DNA of 64,000 nucleotides from Paenibacillus sp. Root52 (lineage in GTDB: Bacteria; Bacillota; Bacilli; Paenibacillales; Paenibacillaceae), in contig NZ_LMFO01000029.1 of the NCBI RefSeq assembly GCF_001426865.1, positions 186,001 through 250,000 of the forward strand. The letters are read 5' to 3'. How positions within the stretch are numbered: position 1 is the first letter of the stretch; each line of letters begins with the position of its first letter. Under the pieces are notes generated by a model. The model was given only the letters and a program-made list of their open reading frames with translations. It was not told the DNA's origin and made no database searches. Positions 7,486 through 15,852 of the stretch are shown here, one piece after another. A program made the position numbers and the translations under genes.

Positions 7486-8776
7486 ACAAGCGAATCAGTC
7501 CCGAAAGACTGATCATAACGACGAGCAGCAGAGCAAGACTGAACATGGCTACCGGAATAGCGTAACCAATAAACGCTAGGCTTGAACTGTTGCTGAACAG
7601 GGGAAACCACGGCGGTGCAGCCGGCAACCCGATGTTCGTATTGGTTTGAAACGTAGTCCAGACCTCTATACTGTATCGACTAAAAGGTGCCCATAGAACA
7701 AGGCTCATGGCAAAAGCGATGAGTCCATGTATCAGCCGTATAGAAACAAAGTCAATCATACTCCTTGTCGCAAGCCCGACTGATTTTAGAACGGCATAGA
7801 CCTGCAAATGGGAGCATAGCCCACCCCAGCCTAATACGGCTGCAATGAGAGCGATCATGGTTACAGACGCCAAAGGGGCTTGACTTAGATGGTAGATTCC
7901 AAGATGTACTTCCAACAGAGATGGCCATAAGGCAACCGAAGAACCGGGTGTGAGATAAAGGCTTAGCAGTCGAATGAATACCGCAAATACAATCATAAAT
8001 CCTCCGGTCATCATCAAGGTCTGAACGGCTTGGGAGACCGTGTCACCAAGTAGCTTACCGAATCCTCGTCCGTCACGGCTACGAGCCTCGCGAGCTGCAA
8101 GATTCATACGCAGCCAAAGTGTGTGGCGGGGAACGGTAGCCTTGGAAGATAACATGGAATGTATTTCTGTATGTGCTGATTCTGAAGGATGTGGCGATAA
8201 ATCTGAGGCCGACCTTGTGCCAATGCTTGCTGCCCGCCCTACTGGCAATAGGCGAATACCGATCATGGCGGCGATCCATCCGCTAATCCAATGTATACCG
8301 AGTAGAAAGTATCCGGCTACAGGCTGGTGAAGAAAAGCTGTACCCAAGACAATGATAATCATCATTGGATTGGAGAAATGAGCAATGGCTGCCAAGACAC
8401 CCGCCTGTTTGGCGGTTATTTGTCGATCTTGTACAAGTCGTGCGGCTGTATCGGCTCCTGCAGGGAAGCCCCCACACATGCCAACAGCTATGGCTAGTCC
8501 AGCCTGACCGGGTAACCGAAACAAACGTTGCATGAGTGGTCCTAACAGAACGCCTAGTGCATCGGTAAACCCAAATGCGGTTAGCATCTGGGAAAGCATG
8601 AGAAAGGGCAGCATGGCGGGGAAAATAATTTTCCACCAAATATCAAGCCCTTGAATGGAAGCATCGAAGGCTTCTTTGGGAGATAATACAACGGCAACAA
8701 CGAGCAACATTGCACCACTACTTAGAAAAATGGTTCGTAACAGGCCCGAACGGGTAACCTCGGTCTGCATATTCAT
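7463..8776 (-). CDS. ylbJ: Sporulation integral membrane protein YlbJ
   Basis: This 437-residue protein has about eight hydrophobic segments and two nucleoside-transporter-gate-like halves, with conserved GMCGGFPAGADTAARL and FSNPMMIIIVLG. YlbJ is needed for spore formation in B. subtilis and is made in the mother cell. The ATG at 8776 lies 5 bases after gaggtg; a TTG one codon upstream is less well spaced. It is convergent with coaD and its last 23 bases overlap the coaD 3' end. A hydrophilic, serine-rich loop at about residues 185-210 looks poorly conserved. Confidence 0.92.
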   Translation of the reverse strand: MNMQTEVTRSGLLRTIFLSSGAMLLVVAVVLSPKEAFDASIQGLDIWWKIIFPAMLPFLMLSQMLTAFGFTDALGVLLGPLMQRLFRLPGQAGLAIAVGMCGGFPAGADTAARLVQDRQITAKQAGVLAAIAHFSNPMMIIIVLGTAFLHQPVAGYFLLGIHWISGWIAAMIGIRLLPVGRAASIGTRSASDLSPHPSESAHTEIHSMLSSKATVPRHTLWLRMNLAAREARSRDGRGFGKLLGDTVSQAVQTLMMTGGFMIVFAVFIRLLSLYLTPGSSVALWPSLLEVHLGIYHLSQAPLASVTMIALIAAVLGWGGLCSHLQVYAVLKSVGLATRSMIDFVSIRLIHGLIAFAMSLVLWAPFSRYSIEVWTTFQTNTNIGLPAAPPWFPLFSNSSSLAFIGYAIPVAMFSLALLLVVMISLSGLIRLFNGRFSR

Positions 8777-8836
8777 CAATTCACCTCATAGGATATAGCG
8801 CCGCGTTTACACACAGGCTGCTGGATGGATGTGGAC

Positions 8837-8904
8837 GGCCGAATGGCGTCCGTAGACGGTTCGGCCTTGACCGGATAAGCGGCTGCTCACAGCGGCCTAT
8901 CCGG
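8837..8904. other. Two tandem GC-rich hairpins in the ylbJ-ylbL divergent region
   Basis: ggccgaa (8837-8843) pairs with ttcggcc (8860-8866), and ccggata (8871-8877) pairs with tatccgg (8898-8904). Each has an inner stem. Neither has a T-run. They lie between divergent genes, so they could fold in either leader RNA. Confidence 0.5.
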
Positions 8905-8983
8905 CCTGTACCATTGTATGCAAGTTGATGAGAGTGTTAGACTTATAAATATTTAAGAAACGTAAAGAACGGGGGCTCATGCG

Positions 8984-10024
8984 ATGAATCGGATTCGGAA
9001 ATCTGGAGGTTTCAAAGCGTCGATCTTTGTGATCGTGGTAGCTCTGATTCTCTATGTTGCAGTTTACATGCCAACGCCGTATATCATTTATCTGCCTGGC
9101 AGTGCGGATGAAATCAAACCGATGGTAACGGTCAAGGGTGGAGACAAGGAGGAAAAGGGCGTATTTATGATGACGACGGTGTCAGCTACATATGCCAACG
9201 TGTTCCTACTTGGAACGTCCTTGTTTAATCGAAATGCTCAAATTGATAAAAAAGAAGATCGATTACGTGGCAAAAGTGAAGCGGAATACTCTGCAGAGCA
9301 AGTATGGTTCATGAGTGACTCCCAATCCTCTGCGATGGAAGCGGCATATGAGAAGGCCGGTATCCAATATTCCATCGTTCCTGAGCATATCTTCGTATTT
9401 GGCCTTTCACAGGATCCTAAACCGCAAGGGGACATTAAGCCTGGAGATACCATTTTGGGTGTGGATGGAACAGCAACACCTGATAATACGATATTATCGG
9501 CGCAATTAAAGGGAAGAAAACCAGGAGATACGGTTGAAATGCAATTAGAGCGCGGCGGGGAAACAATTAGCCGTGAAGTTCAACTTGTAGAAGTGACGGA
9601 CAACAAAACGGGGGAAAAGCGTCCAGGCTTAGGGGTAATGATTGGTACGGTTCAAAAAGTGAAGCCGGAAGATCCCGATAAACAGATCACATTTACAAGT
9701 ACGCAAGTAGGCGGACCGTCTGCCGGATTAATGTTCACATTGGAGATCTATAACCAATTGACGTCTGGTGATCTGACCAAAGGTCATCGTATTGCAGGTA
9801 CGGGCACCATTACGAAGGATGGTACGGTTGGTCCAATTGGGGGCGTGATCCACAAAATTGTGGCTGCAGATCGGAAGGACGCGGAGATCTTCTTCGTACC
9901 CAAAGATAACTATAAGGAAGCCGAAGCAAAAGCAAAACAGATTGATACAAAAATGAAACTGGTTCCGGTTAGCAATGTTGACGATGCACTGGCTTACCTA
10001 AAAACGTTATCTGTAAAATCTTAA
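8984..10024 (+). CDS. ylbL: PDZ- and Lon-type membrane protease (YlbL/SepM family)
   Basis: This 346-residue membrane-anchored serine protease has one N-terminal membrane segment (residues 11-30), a PDZ domain at about 138-205 and a C-terminal Lon-type S16 domain. The catalytic dyad is Ser246 in GGPSAG and Lys291 in GVIHKIVAA. SepM of Streptococcus trims a competence peptide outside the cell; in Bacillus the orthologue YlbL is less well defined. It is monocistronic here, with two tandem terminators downstream and a divergent ylbJ upstream. ylbL next to ylbJ and tmcAL (ylbM) is conserved Bacillus order. Confidence 0.92.
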   Translation: MNRIRKSGGFKASIFVIVVALILYVAVYMPTPYIIYLPGSADEIKPMVTVKGGDKEEKGVFMMTTVSATYANVFLLGTSLFNRNAQIDKKEDRLRGKSEAEYSAEQVWFMSDSQSSAMEAAYEKAGIQYSIVPEHIFVFGLSQDPKPQGDIKPGDTILGVDGTATPDNTILSAQLKGRKPGDTVEMQLERGGETISREVQLVEVTDNKTGEKRPGLGVMIGTVQKVKPEDPDKQITFTSTQVGGPSAGLMFTLEIYNQLTSGDLTKGHRIAGTGTITKDGTVGPIGGVIHKIVAADRKDAEIFFVPKDNYKEAEAKAKQIDTKMKLVPVSNVDDALAYLKTLSVKS

Positions 10025-10049
10025 TTAAGCATAGAGGGTTGTTTACATG

Positions 10050-10074
10050 AGAGGCTATTGCATAGCCTCTTTTT
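10050..10074 (+). terminator. Intrinsic terminator of ylbL (first)
   Basis: A perfect 9-bp stem agaggctat/atagcctct with a 3-base loop is followed by TTTT, 26 bases after the ylbL stop. Confidence 0.85.
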
Positions 10075-10083
10075 GTATTATCA

Positions 10084-10115
10084 GGTTAGCCAGTAATTGC
10101 TGGTTGGCCTTTTTT
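10084..10115 (+). terminator. Second tandem terminator after ylbL
   Basis: A 10-bp stem ggttagccag/ctggttggcc (with G-U pairs) and a 6-base loop precede six T residues. Confidence 0.8.
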
Positions 10116-10142
10116 AATAGTCGTTTTACGATGGTGGGAGCC

Positions 10143-10215
10143 GGGAGAACGTAGCTCTTTTAGGAGGATCAACCCCCCCGTACAAAAAAACTGTTCTCCC
10201 ACGACCTCCAAAAGA
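10143..10215. repeat. Interlocked inverted repeats (A-B-A'-B')
   Basis: gggagaac (10143-10150) pairs with gttctccc (10193-10200), while tcttttaggagg (10156-10167) pairs with cctccaaaaga (10205-10215) with one bulge. The order A-B-A'-B' would give a pseudoknot rather than a simple hairpin in RNA. No gene is attached. Confidence 0.5.
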
Positions 10216-10818
10216 CCATGTTCTTTTTGTGCCTTGATTGGGCGGAATATCGTACCAATGCTCAAGTTTGTAAGTAGATCTGATGGTACGAATGAGCATC
10301 TGGATGCGCCAAGAAAGGCAAGAGGTGCTGTGATTCGAACGGTGTGAATAGAAACTGATTAGGGTGTATTGGGGATGGGGATCAGTGAAGAAAGCGGTAT
10401 CGGATGAGTTTAGTTCCAAGCAAGGGTATACAGGTAGGCATTCAGGGGGACGTCAACAAGGGAAAGTGACACGATAGGGTACGGGCGGGGTGGGGCGTAA
10501 TAGGCGGTGCTCGTGCTCGTAAGTGAGTGTGAGCTTTGAAGTCGCGACTCTCAATGATGTACTAGTTCTAACGAACTCAGTCGGCGTTATTCAAGGAAAA
10601 ATGGCATTCAGGAGATGCTAACGAATCGTAGACACGCTAATGTACCTTTTGGACGCGAAAATTAGGTTCATTCCGTGGTATTTTGCAATATAACATTTCT
10701 CAGGTTCGTTACCATTTCCATTCGTTGTGAAATGACGGAATAAGGTCTCTCAGATTCGTTAACAACGATGAGACGGTGTAGGGAGAGAGGCTCGTTCATG
10801 AACAGGCTATGCCTGATC

Positions 10819-10870
10819 AAAAAACCTTCAATTGAGCAGAATTCACCTGCTACAGTGGAAGGTTTTTTTT
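10819..10870. terminator. Bidirectional terminator in the gene-free region
   Basis: aaaaaaccttc pairs with gaaggtttttt around an inner agcag/ctgct stem, giving a T-run on either strand. It may end transcription from either side before tmcAL. Confidence 0.7.
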
Positions 10871-11075
10871 GGCTGTTAAGCACAATATGACTCTTATTTT
10901 GACCAAGGGTTTTCAGGCATGATTATCGCACCGTTAGTTCGTGTAACAACAAAGAGCTAACCAAAGTATAACGGTATATAGGGAACTGGATGTGTTTGGT
11001 AGCTCAATCGAATGAGTTACATGTCACCAATGTAATAAGCATCTGCAGATTCAGTATTTATGTTTATGTTCCTAC

Positions 11076-12308
11076 TTAGTATCGTATCGGTGGGTCATAA
11101 TAATCGCTGTACATCGTTCTTGTATCCTTGTCAGTGTAAGCAAGGGCATATGCTGCCTGAGCCTGTATATCCAGTTCAAGCTGGCTATGATTGAAGGTAG
11201 CTGGCTTGATCACGACGGGCAGAGATGCAGAACGTTTCATTTGTTTGAGCAGGCTCTGACCTTTCGAGCTGAAGCCAAGGACTCGAAGGTAACCTGGCCC
11301 CTCAGCCAAGATGCTGGGAGACAACTCCGTCTTGGAGTGGTTTAACAGCACATGTGTTAACATCCGTTGCAGCTTGGTGCGCGTATACCGCTTGGTCTTC
11401 AATGCATTAAGCAAGGCATCGACTGAAGGCTCTGCGAGCTGAGACAGGGTACGAATCAGCCGATGCTCTAGTCCTTCCGTGACCTCAGCGATGCTGGCTA
11501 GCTCGGAGGCACGGCGGGTCGCCGCGATGTGCAGCAGCGGCTGGACAAAGCGCTCCCAATGTACGGGAGCGCGCCCAGTTTGCCATTCGCGCTGGAGAAT
11601 GGCAAGGGTTGCCGCCGGCACGTATTGCGCGGCGGCTTCAGGCCCGTCCGCCATCAGCAGGCGGCGGACGGCTGTTGCACTGGCGATCGCCCCCGGCCCG
11701 GGCGTCGCCTCGTGATACGCGGCACCGGTACGCGCCGCGGTAAAGGGCTGGATCGCGCTGCCTAACCGTTCCAGCGCGATCAGGTAGTGCAGCCCAAGCG
11801 AATTGTTGGGCTGCTCCAGCAGTGCAGCGGCGTCGCGTGCATCGACGCCGCCAGGCGCCAGTGCCGCCGCCGCGCCTGCGTACGCGGCGGGGTAACTGGC
11901 GCCCTCCCGCAGGCGGCGCGCGATATCCTCGCGCAGCCCTGCGGGCTCCACAGCCAGCACGCGCGCAATGCGCTGCAGGCTGTCCAGGTCCCCCGACTCG
12001 CTGCCGAAGCAGAGCGAGTCAACAACCCCAGTATGGTGCAGCAATGCCACCGCACCATACGCAAACCACTCCGCCGGTTGCACCGCATAGGCAACCGGCA
12101 GTTCAAGCACGAGATCGGCGCCAGCATGAAGCGCCATCTCGGTGCGTGCCCTTTTACCTACGATGGCGGGTTCGCCGCGTTGGAGGAAAGGGCCGCTCAT
12201 CACAGCAACGACAGCATCCGCCCCGCTAAGCCGCCGGGCTTCGCTTAGATGATATACATGCCCGTTATGTAGCGGATTATATTCAACAATGACACCAACG
12301 GCCTTCAT
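11076..12308 (-). CDS. tmcAL: tRNA(Met) cytidine acetate ligase TmcAL (YlbM)
   Basis: This 410-residue enzyme activates acetate with ATP to make N4-acetylcytidine at the wobble position of elongator tRNA-Met. The N-terminal MKAVGVIVEYNPLHNGH carries the nucleotidyltransferase HxGH motif at residues 14-17. I chose the ATG at 12308 because aaaggagcatacat precedes it; the frame extends 19 codons upstream without a site. The middle (about 11520-12100) is very GC-rich and codes for many alanines, unlike the AT-richer ends, which creates long overlapping frames on both strands. The family ligase domain around the N-terminus is intact. Confidence 0.93.
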   Translation of the reverse strand: MKAVGVIVEYNPLHNGHVYHLSEARRLSGADAVVAVMSGPFLQRGEPAIVGKRARTEMALHAGADLVLELPVAYAVQPAEWFAYGAVALLHHTGVVDSLCFGSESGDLDSLQRIARVLAVEPAGLREDIARRLREGASYPAAYAGAAAALAPGGVDARDAAALLEQPNNSLGLHYLIALERLGSAIQPFTAARTGAAYHEATPGPGAIASATAVRRLLMADGPEAAAQYVPAATLAILQREWQTGRAPVHWERFVQPLLHIAATRRASELASIAEVTEGLEHRLIRTLSQLAEPSVDALLNALKTKRYTRTKLQRMLTHVLLNHSKTELSPSILAEGPGYLRVLGFSSKGQSLLKQMKRSASLPVVIKPATFNHSQLELDIQAQAAYALAYTDKDTRTMYSDYYDPPIRY

Positions 12309-12444
12309 ATGTATGCTCCTTTTCCAGAAACTCTTTTCAACATGCGCATGTAACGTTTGGCTCAATCACAATTAGAGGTATTTATCTTCTATCATAATAG
12401 GTCAGGTGGGTCTGATGTTCAAATTGCAGGAGTCATACGTACCC

Positions 12445-12492
12445 AAAAAAGGCATCACTCTTGCATCGTAAAATGCTTAAGCATGCCTTTTT
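12445..12492. terminator. Bidirectional terminator downstream of hmp
   Basis: aaaaaaggcat and atgcctttttg form a stem with a T-run on both strands. It lies 45 bases beyond the hmp stop and just upstream of tmcAL, so it separates the two minus-strand genes. Confidence 0.75.
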
Positions 12493-12536
12493 GAGGGTTA
12501 ACCCATCATTTTATTGTGAAAGCTCAAGTTTATACG

Positions 12537-13772
12537 TTATACACCTTCTGCAGAAGGGATGAGCTGTGCCTTTGGACCAAAGAATTCATAATGGATCTGG
12601 TCAGGCGATACGCCAATTTCATCTAGTGCTGCATAAACGCTCTGCATGAATGGTACAGACCCACACATGTAAAATGTTGCATCCAAGTTATCTACGATCT
12701 GACGAAGCCAGTCGGCATCCATGTAACCTTCCTTGTGATAACATGAGATATCCCGATCAGAGCTGCTCGGCTGGGTGTAACAATAATAAGCACGAACATT
12801 ATCATTGTTGTCAGCTAGTAAGTTTACGTGTTCACGGAATGCATGGTTGGCGCTATCTACATTGGCATGTATAAATGTGATTGGACGTTTATCGCTCTTT
12901 TGCGCAAGGGTGTTCAGCATACTAATCATTGGCGTAATACCCACTCCACCACTAAGCAGTACAATTGGGCGTGGATCTTCTGCGTGAAGCGTAAAGTCGC
13001 CAGCCGGAGCTGATAACTCAACAACAGAGCCTTCTGTAATGTGTTCATGAAGATATGTGGAGATTACTCCATCTGGACGATCCATGGAACCCTGTTCTCT
13101 TTTGACGGAAATACGGTAATAAGGTTTATCAGGTGCATCAGAAAGGCTATACTGACGTATCTGGGTAAATGGATGTCCCTCTGGATGAATTTTGATGCTG
13201 ATATATTGTCCCGGTTCATGGCTAGAAATGGGCAGACCATCCTCTGGGTACAGGTAAAAGGAGGTAATGATGTCGCTCTCTTGCACTTTCTTAGCCACTT
13301 TGAACGATCGGAAGCCTTCCCAACCACCCGTTTGCTTCTCTGCTGTAGCATACATGTCCTGCTCGATTCCGATAAAGGCGTCTGCAATGACTTGGTAGGC
13401 TTCGCCCCATGCCGTTATAATTTCATCGGTTGCTGCATCACCAAGCACGTCTTTAATAGCTTGGAGCAGATACGTGCCAACAATGGCATACTGCTCGGGA
13501 ACAATGCCAAGGCTACGGTGTTTATGAGCGACTTGACGTACGGCAGGTAAGATGGAGGCGAGATTGTCGATATGCAGGGCAGCTGTATATACCATGTTTG
13601 CAAGAGCTACCTGTTGACGTCCCTGTTTCTGGTTGGCATGGTTGAATATATTCAGCAGTTCTGGATGTGCAGTGAACATCGTTTTATAGAAATGGCGGGT
13701 AATGGCTTCACCGTGCACTTCGAGTACAGGTACTGTGGATTTGATGACCTTAATCGTGTTTTCACTTAACAT
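12537..13772 (-). CDS. hmp: Flavohaemoglobin, nitric oxide dioxygenase
   Basis: This 411-residue protein converts nitric oxide and O2 to nitrate in the cytoplasm. Residues 1-140 form the globin domain with proximal His85 (KHRSLGI), Tyr95 and Glu137 in the positions known for Hmp. About 150-255 is the FAD domain (RQYSLSD), and about 265-400 the NAD(P)H domain (LLSGGVGITPM). The start ATG has gggagggaattt upstream. A Crp/Fnr-type palindrome and -10 box some 310-360 bases upstream suggest control by oxygen or a related signal. The length matches the family (about 400). A nitrosative-stress role is expected. Confidence 0.97.
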   Translation of the reverse strand: MLSENTIKVIKSTVPVLEVHGEAITRHFYKTMFTAHPELLNIFNHANQKQGRQQVALANMVYTAALHIDNLASILPAVRQVAHKHRSLGIVPEQYAIVGTYLLQAIKDVLGDAATDEIITAWGEAYQVIADAFIGIEQDMYATAEKQTGGWEGFRSFKVAKKVQESDIITSFYLYPEDGLPISSHEPGQYISIKIHPEGHPFTQIRQYSLSDAPDKPYYRISVKREQGSMDRPDGVISTYLHEHITEGSVVELSAPAGDFTLHAEDPRPIVLLSGGVGITPMISMLNTLAQKSDKRPITFIHANVDSANHAFREHVNLLADNNDNVRAYYCYTQPSSSDRDISCYHKEGYMDADWLRQIVDNLDATFYMCGSVPFMQSVYAALDEIGVSPDQIHYEFFGPKAQLIPSAEGV

Positions 13773-13831
13773 GAAATTCCCTCCCGATATAAGATGAAAG
13801 TATTAGAGTCTGATAGTAAAAAAACAGTTTG

Positions 13832-13985
13832 TCACCTAGTCTGCCAAGCGGCTTCACTAGCATCGTGGTAAGGTTTTAGTTGGAATAAGCGGAAGTGGAT
13901 GTGCTCAAAGGAGATTCCCTTTTTCTCCATTAGAAAACGTTCGTTCAATTTCTAACGCAGTTGCAAGATAATCCGTAGTCTTCAT
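13832..13985 (-). pseudogene. Possible remnant of a small gene, split by a frameshift
   Basis: Two overlapping minus-strand frames look protein-like: 13985-13905 encodes 26 residues beginning MKTTDYLATALEIER, and 13930-13832 encodes 32 residues ending PYHDASEAAWQTR. A single-base indel in the overlap (13905-13930) would join them into about 50 residues. Neither frame has a ribosome binding site. They lie in the presumed hmp leader. I do not recognise the product, so this may be chance. Confidence 0.25.
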
Positions 13986-14086
13986 TATAGCTTCATTCCA
14001 TTTTCTTTCGTACCGATCGCTAGATTCATTAAATTAAATAGTAGATAAATTCGTCTTGAATGCTTAACGTGCTTCGGTTTACAACA

Positions 14087-14130
14087 AGTATAGATACGGA
14101 GCATGGAGGGGCGTGTGATATAGATCACAC
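14087..14130 (-). promoter_or_regulatory. Crp/Fnr-type box and promoter reading toward hmp
   Basis: TGTGA-N6-TCACA at 14114-14129 sits in a palindrome with 7-bp arms (GTGTGAT ATAG ATCACAC). On the minus strand a TATACT box at 14092-14087 predicts a start near 14080. The box centre (14121.5) is then about 41.5 bases upstream, the class II activator position. A -10-like gatact at 14153 could also serve the plus strand. Confidence 0.6.
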
Positions 14131-14265
14131 TAATTATCAACGAATTGTGACCGATACTTCCTGCAATAGATGCTTGTAGTTAGAGCGAAGTAAGCCTATA
14201 ATGTTTCAATGTGCGTATTTGGTTGGAGATCATTGATTTTAAAATAGGGTGTAAAGTTAAAAGTG

Positions 14266-14295
14266 TTGACAAACCTCTTGAAAAATCGGTATAAT
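14266..14295 (+). promoter_or_regulatory. SigA promoter for yceD-rpmF
   Basis: A perfect TTGACA (14266-14271) and a perfect TATAAT (14290-14295) are 18 bases apart. The leader to yceD is about 155 bases long and holds no clear reading frame. Confidence 0.85.
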
Positions 14296-14455
14296 GATTT
14301 TTGTTTGTTAAGTCAATTTCATAATAGTTTTAATGATATAGCGTCAGAATACATACAGTCAGGAAATGAAGTAGTTATACCTCAGCTTGATCTGTATACA
14401 TGTCGTAAAGCGTTTGACAACAATTATGAGATTGGTTTCGTTTGGAGTGATGGAA

Positions 14456-14962
14456 ATGTTAATGCCATTTCGCAAAGTGGCAACCAGTGATCGTCCCGTA
14501 CAGTTCAATGAACAGTGGGATATTAAGGAACTGGTTTCTAACCGACAAGATATCACAGCCGTTACCCCGCTGACTGCGGATTTATCTGCAGAACAGAAAG
14601 AGGGAAACGTTGTGGATGTTCATGGCAAACTGACAGTAGGAGCGTACATGTTATGCTCCAGATGTCTTAAGCCGATTAATGAACATTTTCATATTGATTT
14701 TCATGAGCAATTCAAGCAGGGAAAACAACCAGAGGAATTGCACGAAGACGACGATACTTTCTATGTGGATGAAGATAACGTTGATCTGAAGGGTTATGCC
14801 GAGGGAACTTTTCTGCTACATCTTCCGTTTGTACCGCTCTGTAGCGATACATGCAAAGGGTTATGCCCTAAGTGTGGCCACGAGTTGAACGAAGGTGACT
14901 GCGGTTGTGATAACGAAGTTATCGACCCGCGGCTTGCAGGGCTCAAGGATTTTTTTAAATGA
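14456..14962 (+). CDS. yceD: YceD/DUF177 family protein, 23S rRNA accumulation factor
   Basis: This protein of about 168 residues belongs to the DUF177 (YlbN/YceD) family, which nearly always precedes rpmF and is linked to 23S rRNA accumulation. It has a CSRCLKP pair and a C-terminal cluster (CPKCGHELNEGDCGC) that could bind zinc. I chose the ATG at 14456 because ggag ends 8 bases before it; the frame runs further upstream. A perfect SigA promoter lies about 160 bases upstream, and rpmF follows after 65 bases. Confidence 0.88.
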   Translation: MLMPFRKVATSDRPVQFNEQWDIKELVSNRQDITAVTPLTADLSAEQKEGNVVDVHGKLTVGAYMLCSRCLKPINEHFHIDFHEQFKQGKQPEELHEDDDTFYVDEDNVDLKGYAEGTFLLHLPFVPLCSDTCKGLCPKCGHELNEGDCGCDNEVIDPRLAGLKDFFK

Positions 14963-15027
14963 GCATGATTGAAAATCGAACGTAACAACTACCTGCAAAG
15001 GTTGATTTTGATAAGGAGGTGGGAATA

Positions 15028-15201
15028 ATGGCAGTACCTCAACGGAGAACGTCCAAGACGCGTCGCGACAAACGTCGCACTCACTTTAAATTGGCTGTAC
15101 CGGGCATGGTGAAATGTGAGCAATGTGGCGAACTGAAACTGAGTCACCACGTTTGCAAAGTGTGCGGAACGTACAAAGCAAGAGAGATCATCTCTCAATA
15201 A
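15028..15201 (+). CDS. rpmF: 50S ribosomal protein L32
   Basis: This 57-residue basic protein is a late-assembling component of the large subunit. MAVPQRRTSKTRRDKRRT is the classic N-terminus. Two CxxC pairs (CEQC and CKVC) show the zinc-binding form, not the zinc-free paralogue induced on zinc starvation. The ATG at 15028 follows aaggaggtg at ideal spacing. An intrinsic terminator follows, so yceD-rpmF is a bicistronic unit. Confidence 0.98.
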   Translation: MAVPQRRTSKTRRDKRRTHFKLAVPGMVKCEQCGELKLSHHVCKVCGTYKAREIISQ

Positions 15202-15214
15202 TAGCTAGCTAATA

Positions 15215-15254
15215 AGTAGTACTTCATTTCGGTGGAGTGCTACTTTTTCTTTTT
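15215..15254 (+). terminator. Intrinsic terminator of rpmF
   Basis: agtagtact pairs with agtgctact (one G-U pair) across an 11-base loop and is followed by TTTTT. Confidence 0.8.
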
Positions 15255-15451
15255 CAATTTCTTTTTTATTCTATAAGGATGGAACTGAAACGTTTTGCTG
15301 CTTTACGCTATTTCTTTTCTCTCCGTTCATGAGATGCTAGTTCAATCTATGTAGATATTTTTCCGTATAGGCCGCGGGATTTCGTATAATACGGGCGAGT
15401 GGAGCGAAGGTTGAGAACGGTGGATTGTTTTTGGTGGATCAGCCTTTCTTT

Positions 15452-15478
15452 TTGACACGGGATGAGATATACTATAGT
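15452..15478 (+). promoter_or_regulatory. Candidate fapR operon promoter
   Basis: TTGACA (15452-15457) and TATAGT (15473-15478) are only 15 bases apart. The FapR operator follows directly, where the transcription start would be. A second weak pair (TTGACG...TATAAC, about 15499-15526) lies downstream. Confidence 0.55.
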
Positions 15479-15495
15479 TTAGTACCAGGTTCTAA
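15479..15495 (+). promoter_or_regulatory. FapR operator
   Basis: TTAGTACCAGGTTCTAA is a 17-base near-palindrome that agrees with the known FapR site (TTAGTACC...GGTxCTAA type). Bound FapR would cover the transcription start; malonyl-CoA releases it. It implies feedback control of the lipid-synthesis genes that follow. Confidence 0.8.
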
Positions 15496-15582
15496 GATTT
15501 GACGTTACATAGATATGAGTTATAACTTGTACGAAGAAGTGCCCTGAATTTAGGGCGTAATTATAGAGTAATATGTACTTAA

Positions 15583-15800
15583 AGTGCATGTTCAAAAAGG
15601 TCGGTTTTCAGAACCAAGAAGATGGGATGAAGATTGAAATGGAGTAGCGGAGCGTAGATTAAGCTACGTGAGCAACTACATTGTTTCCGAAGGAAACAAA
15701 CTTCGTAAGCATCTACTTATTTCGGCTGAATCCCATATTCGATGCTGAGATGCCGCTCGCGCATCCTTCGTAATCAAAAGCGGACTTTTTGAACAACCAC
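15583..15800. mobile_element. About 218-bp MITE-like element bounded by TTAA
   Basis: The left end agtgcatgttcaaaaagg (15583-15600) and the reverse complement of the right end (gtggttgttcaaaaagt) form imperfect terminal inverted repeats that extend about 25 bases. TTAA flanks both sides (15579-15582 and 15801-15804), consistent with a duplicated target. No gene is inside; the interior has several small hairpins. It lies in the fapR leader, between promoter and gene. I recall similar sequences as common in Paenibacillus intergenic regions. Confidence 0.65.
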
Positions 15801-15852
15801 TTAAGGATAGAACTGACCGGATGGGCGGTTCCGTAAACGATATAGCTGGGGG

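Larger units (their letters stand above)
10118..11075. other. Gene-free region of about 950 bp with repeat-like and folded DNA
   Basis: I see no convincing gene on either strand. Interlocked inverted repeats lie at 10143-10215. The stretch at about 10413-10500 shares blocks (such as gggaaagtgac) with the MITE-like element at 1835-1994. A bidirectional terminator lies at 10819-10870. The short stretches ttctcaggttcgtta and tctcagattcgtta (about 10697 and 10749) repeat each other. The block looks like decayed mobile or repetitive DNA. Confidence 0.5.

Noticed and set aside
10126..10419. 97-codon minus-strand frame in the gene-free block
   Set aside because: No ribosome binding site; it spans the interlocked inverted repeats and looks like translated repeat DNA.
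11479..12248. Long plus-strand reading frames opposite tmcAL
   Set aside because: They arise from the GC-rich, alanine-rich codons of tmcAL, lack ribosome binding sites and show biased composition without family motifs.
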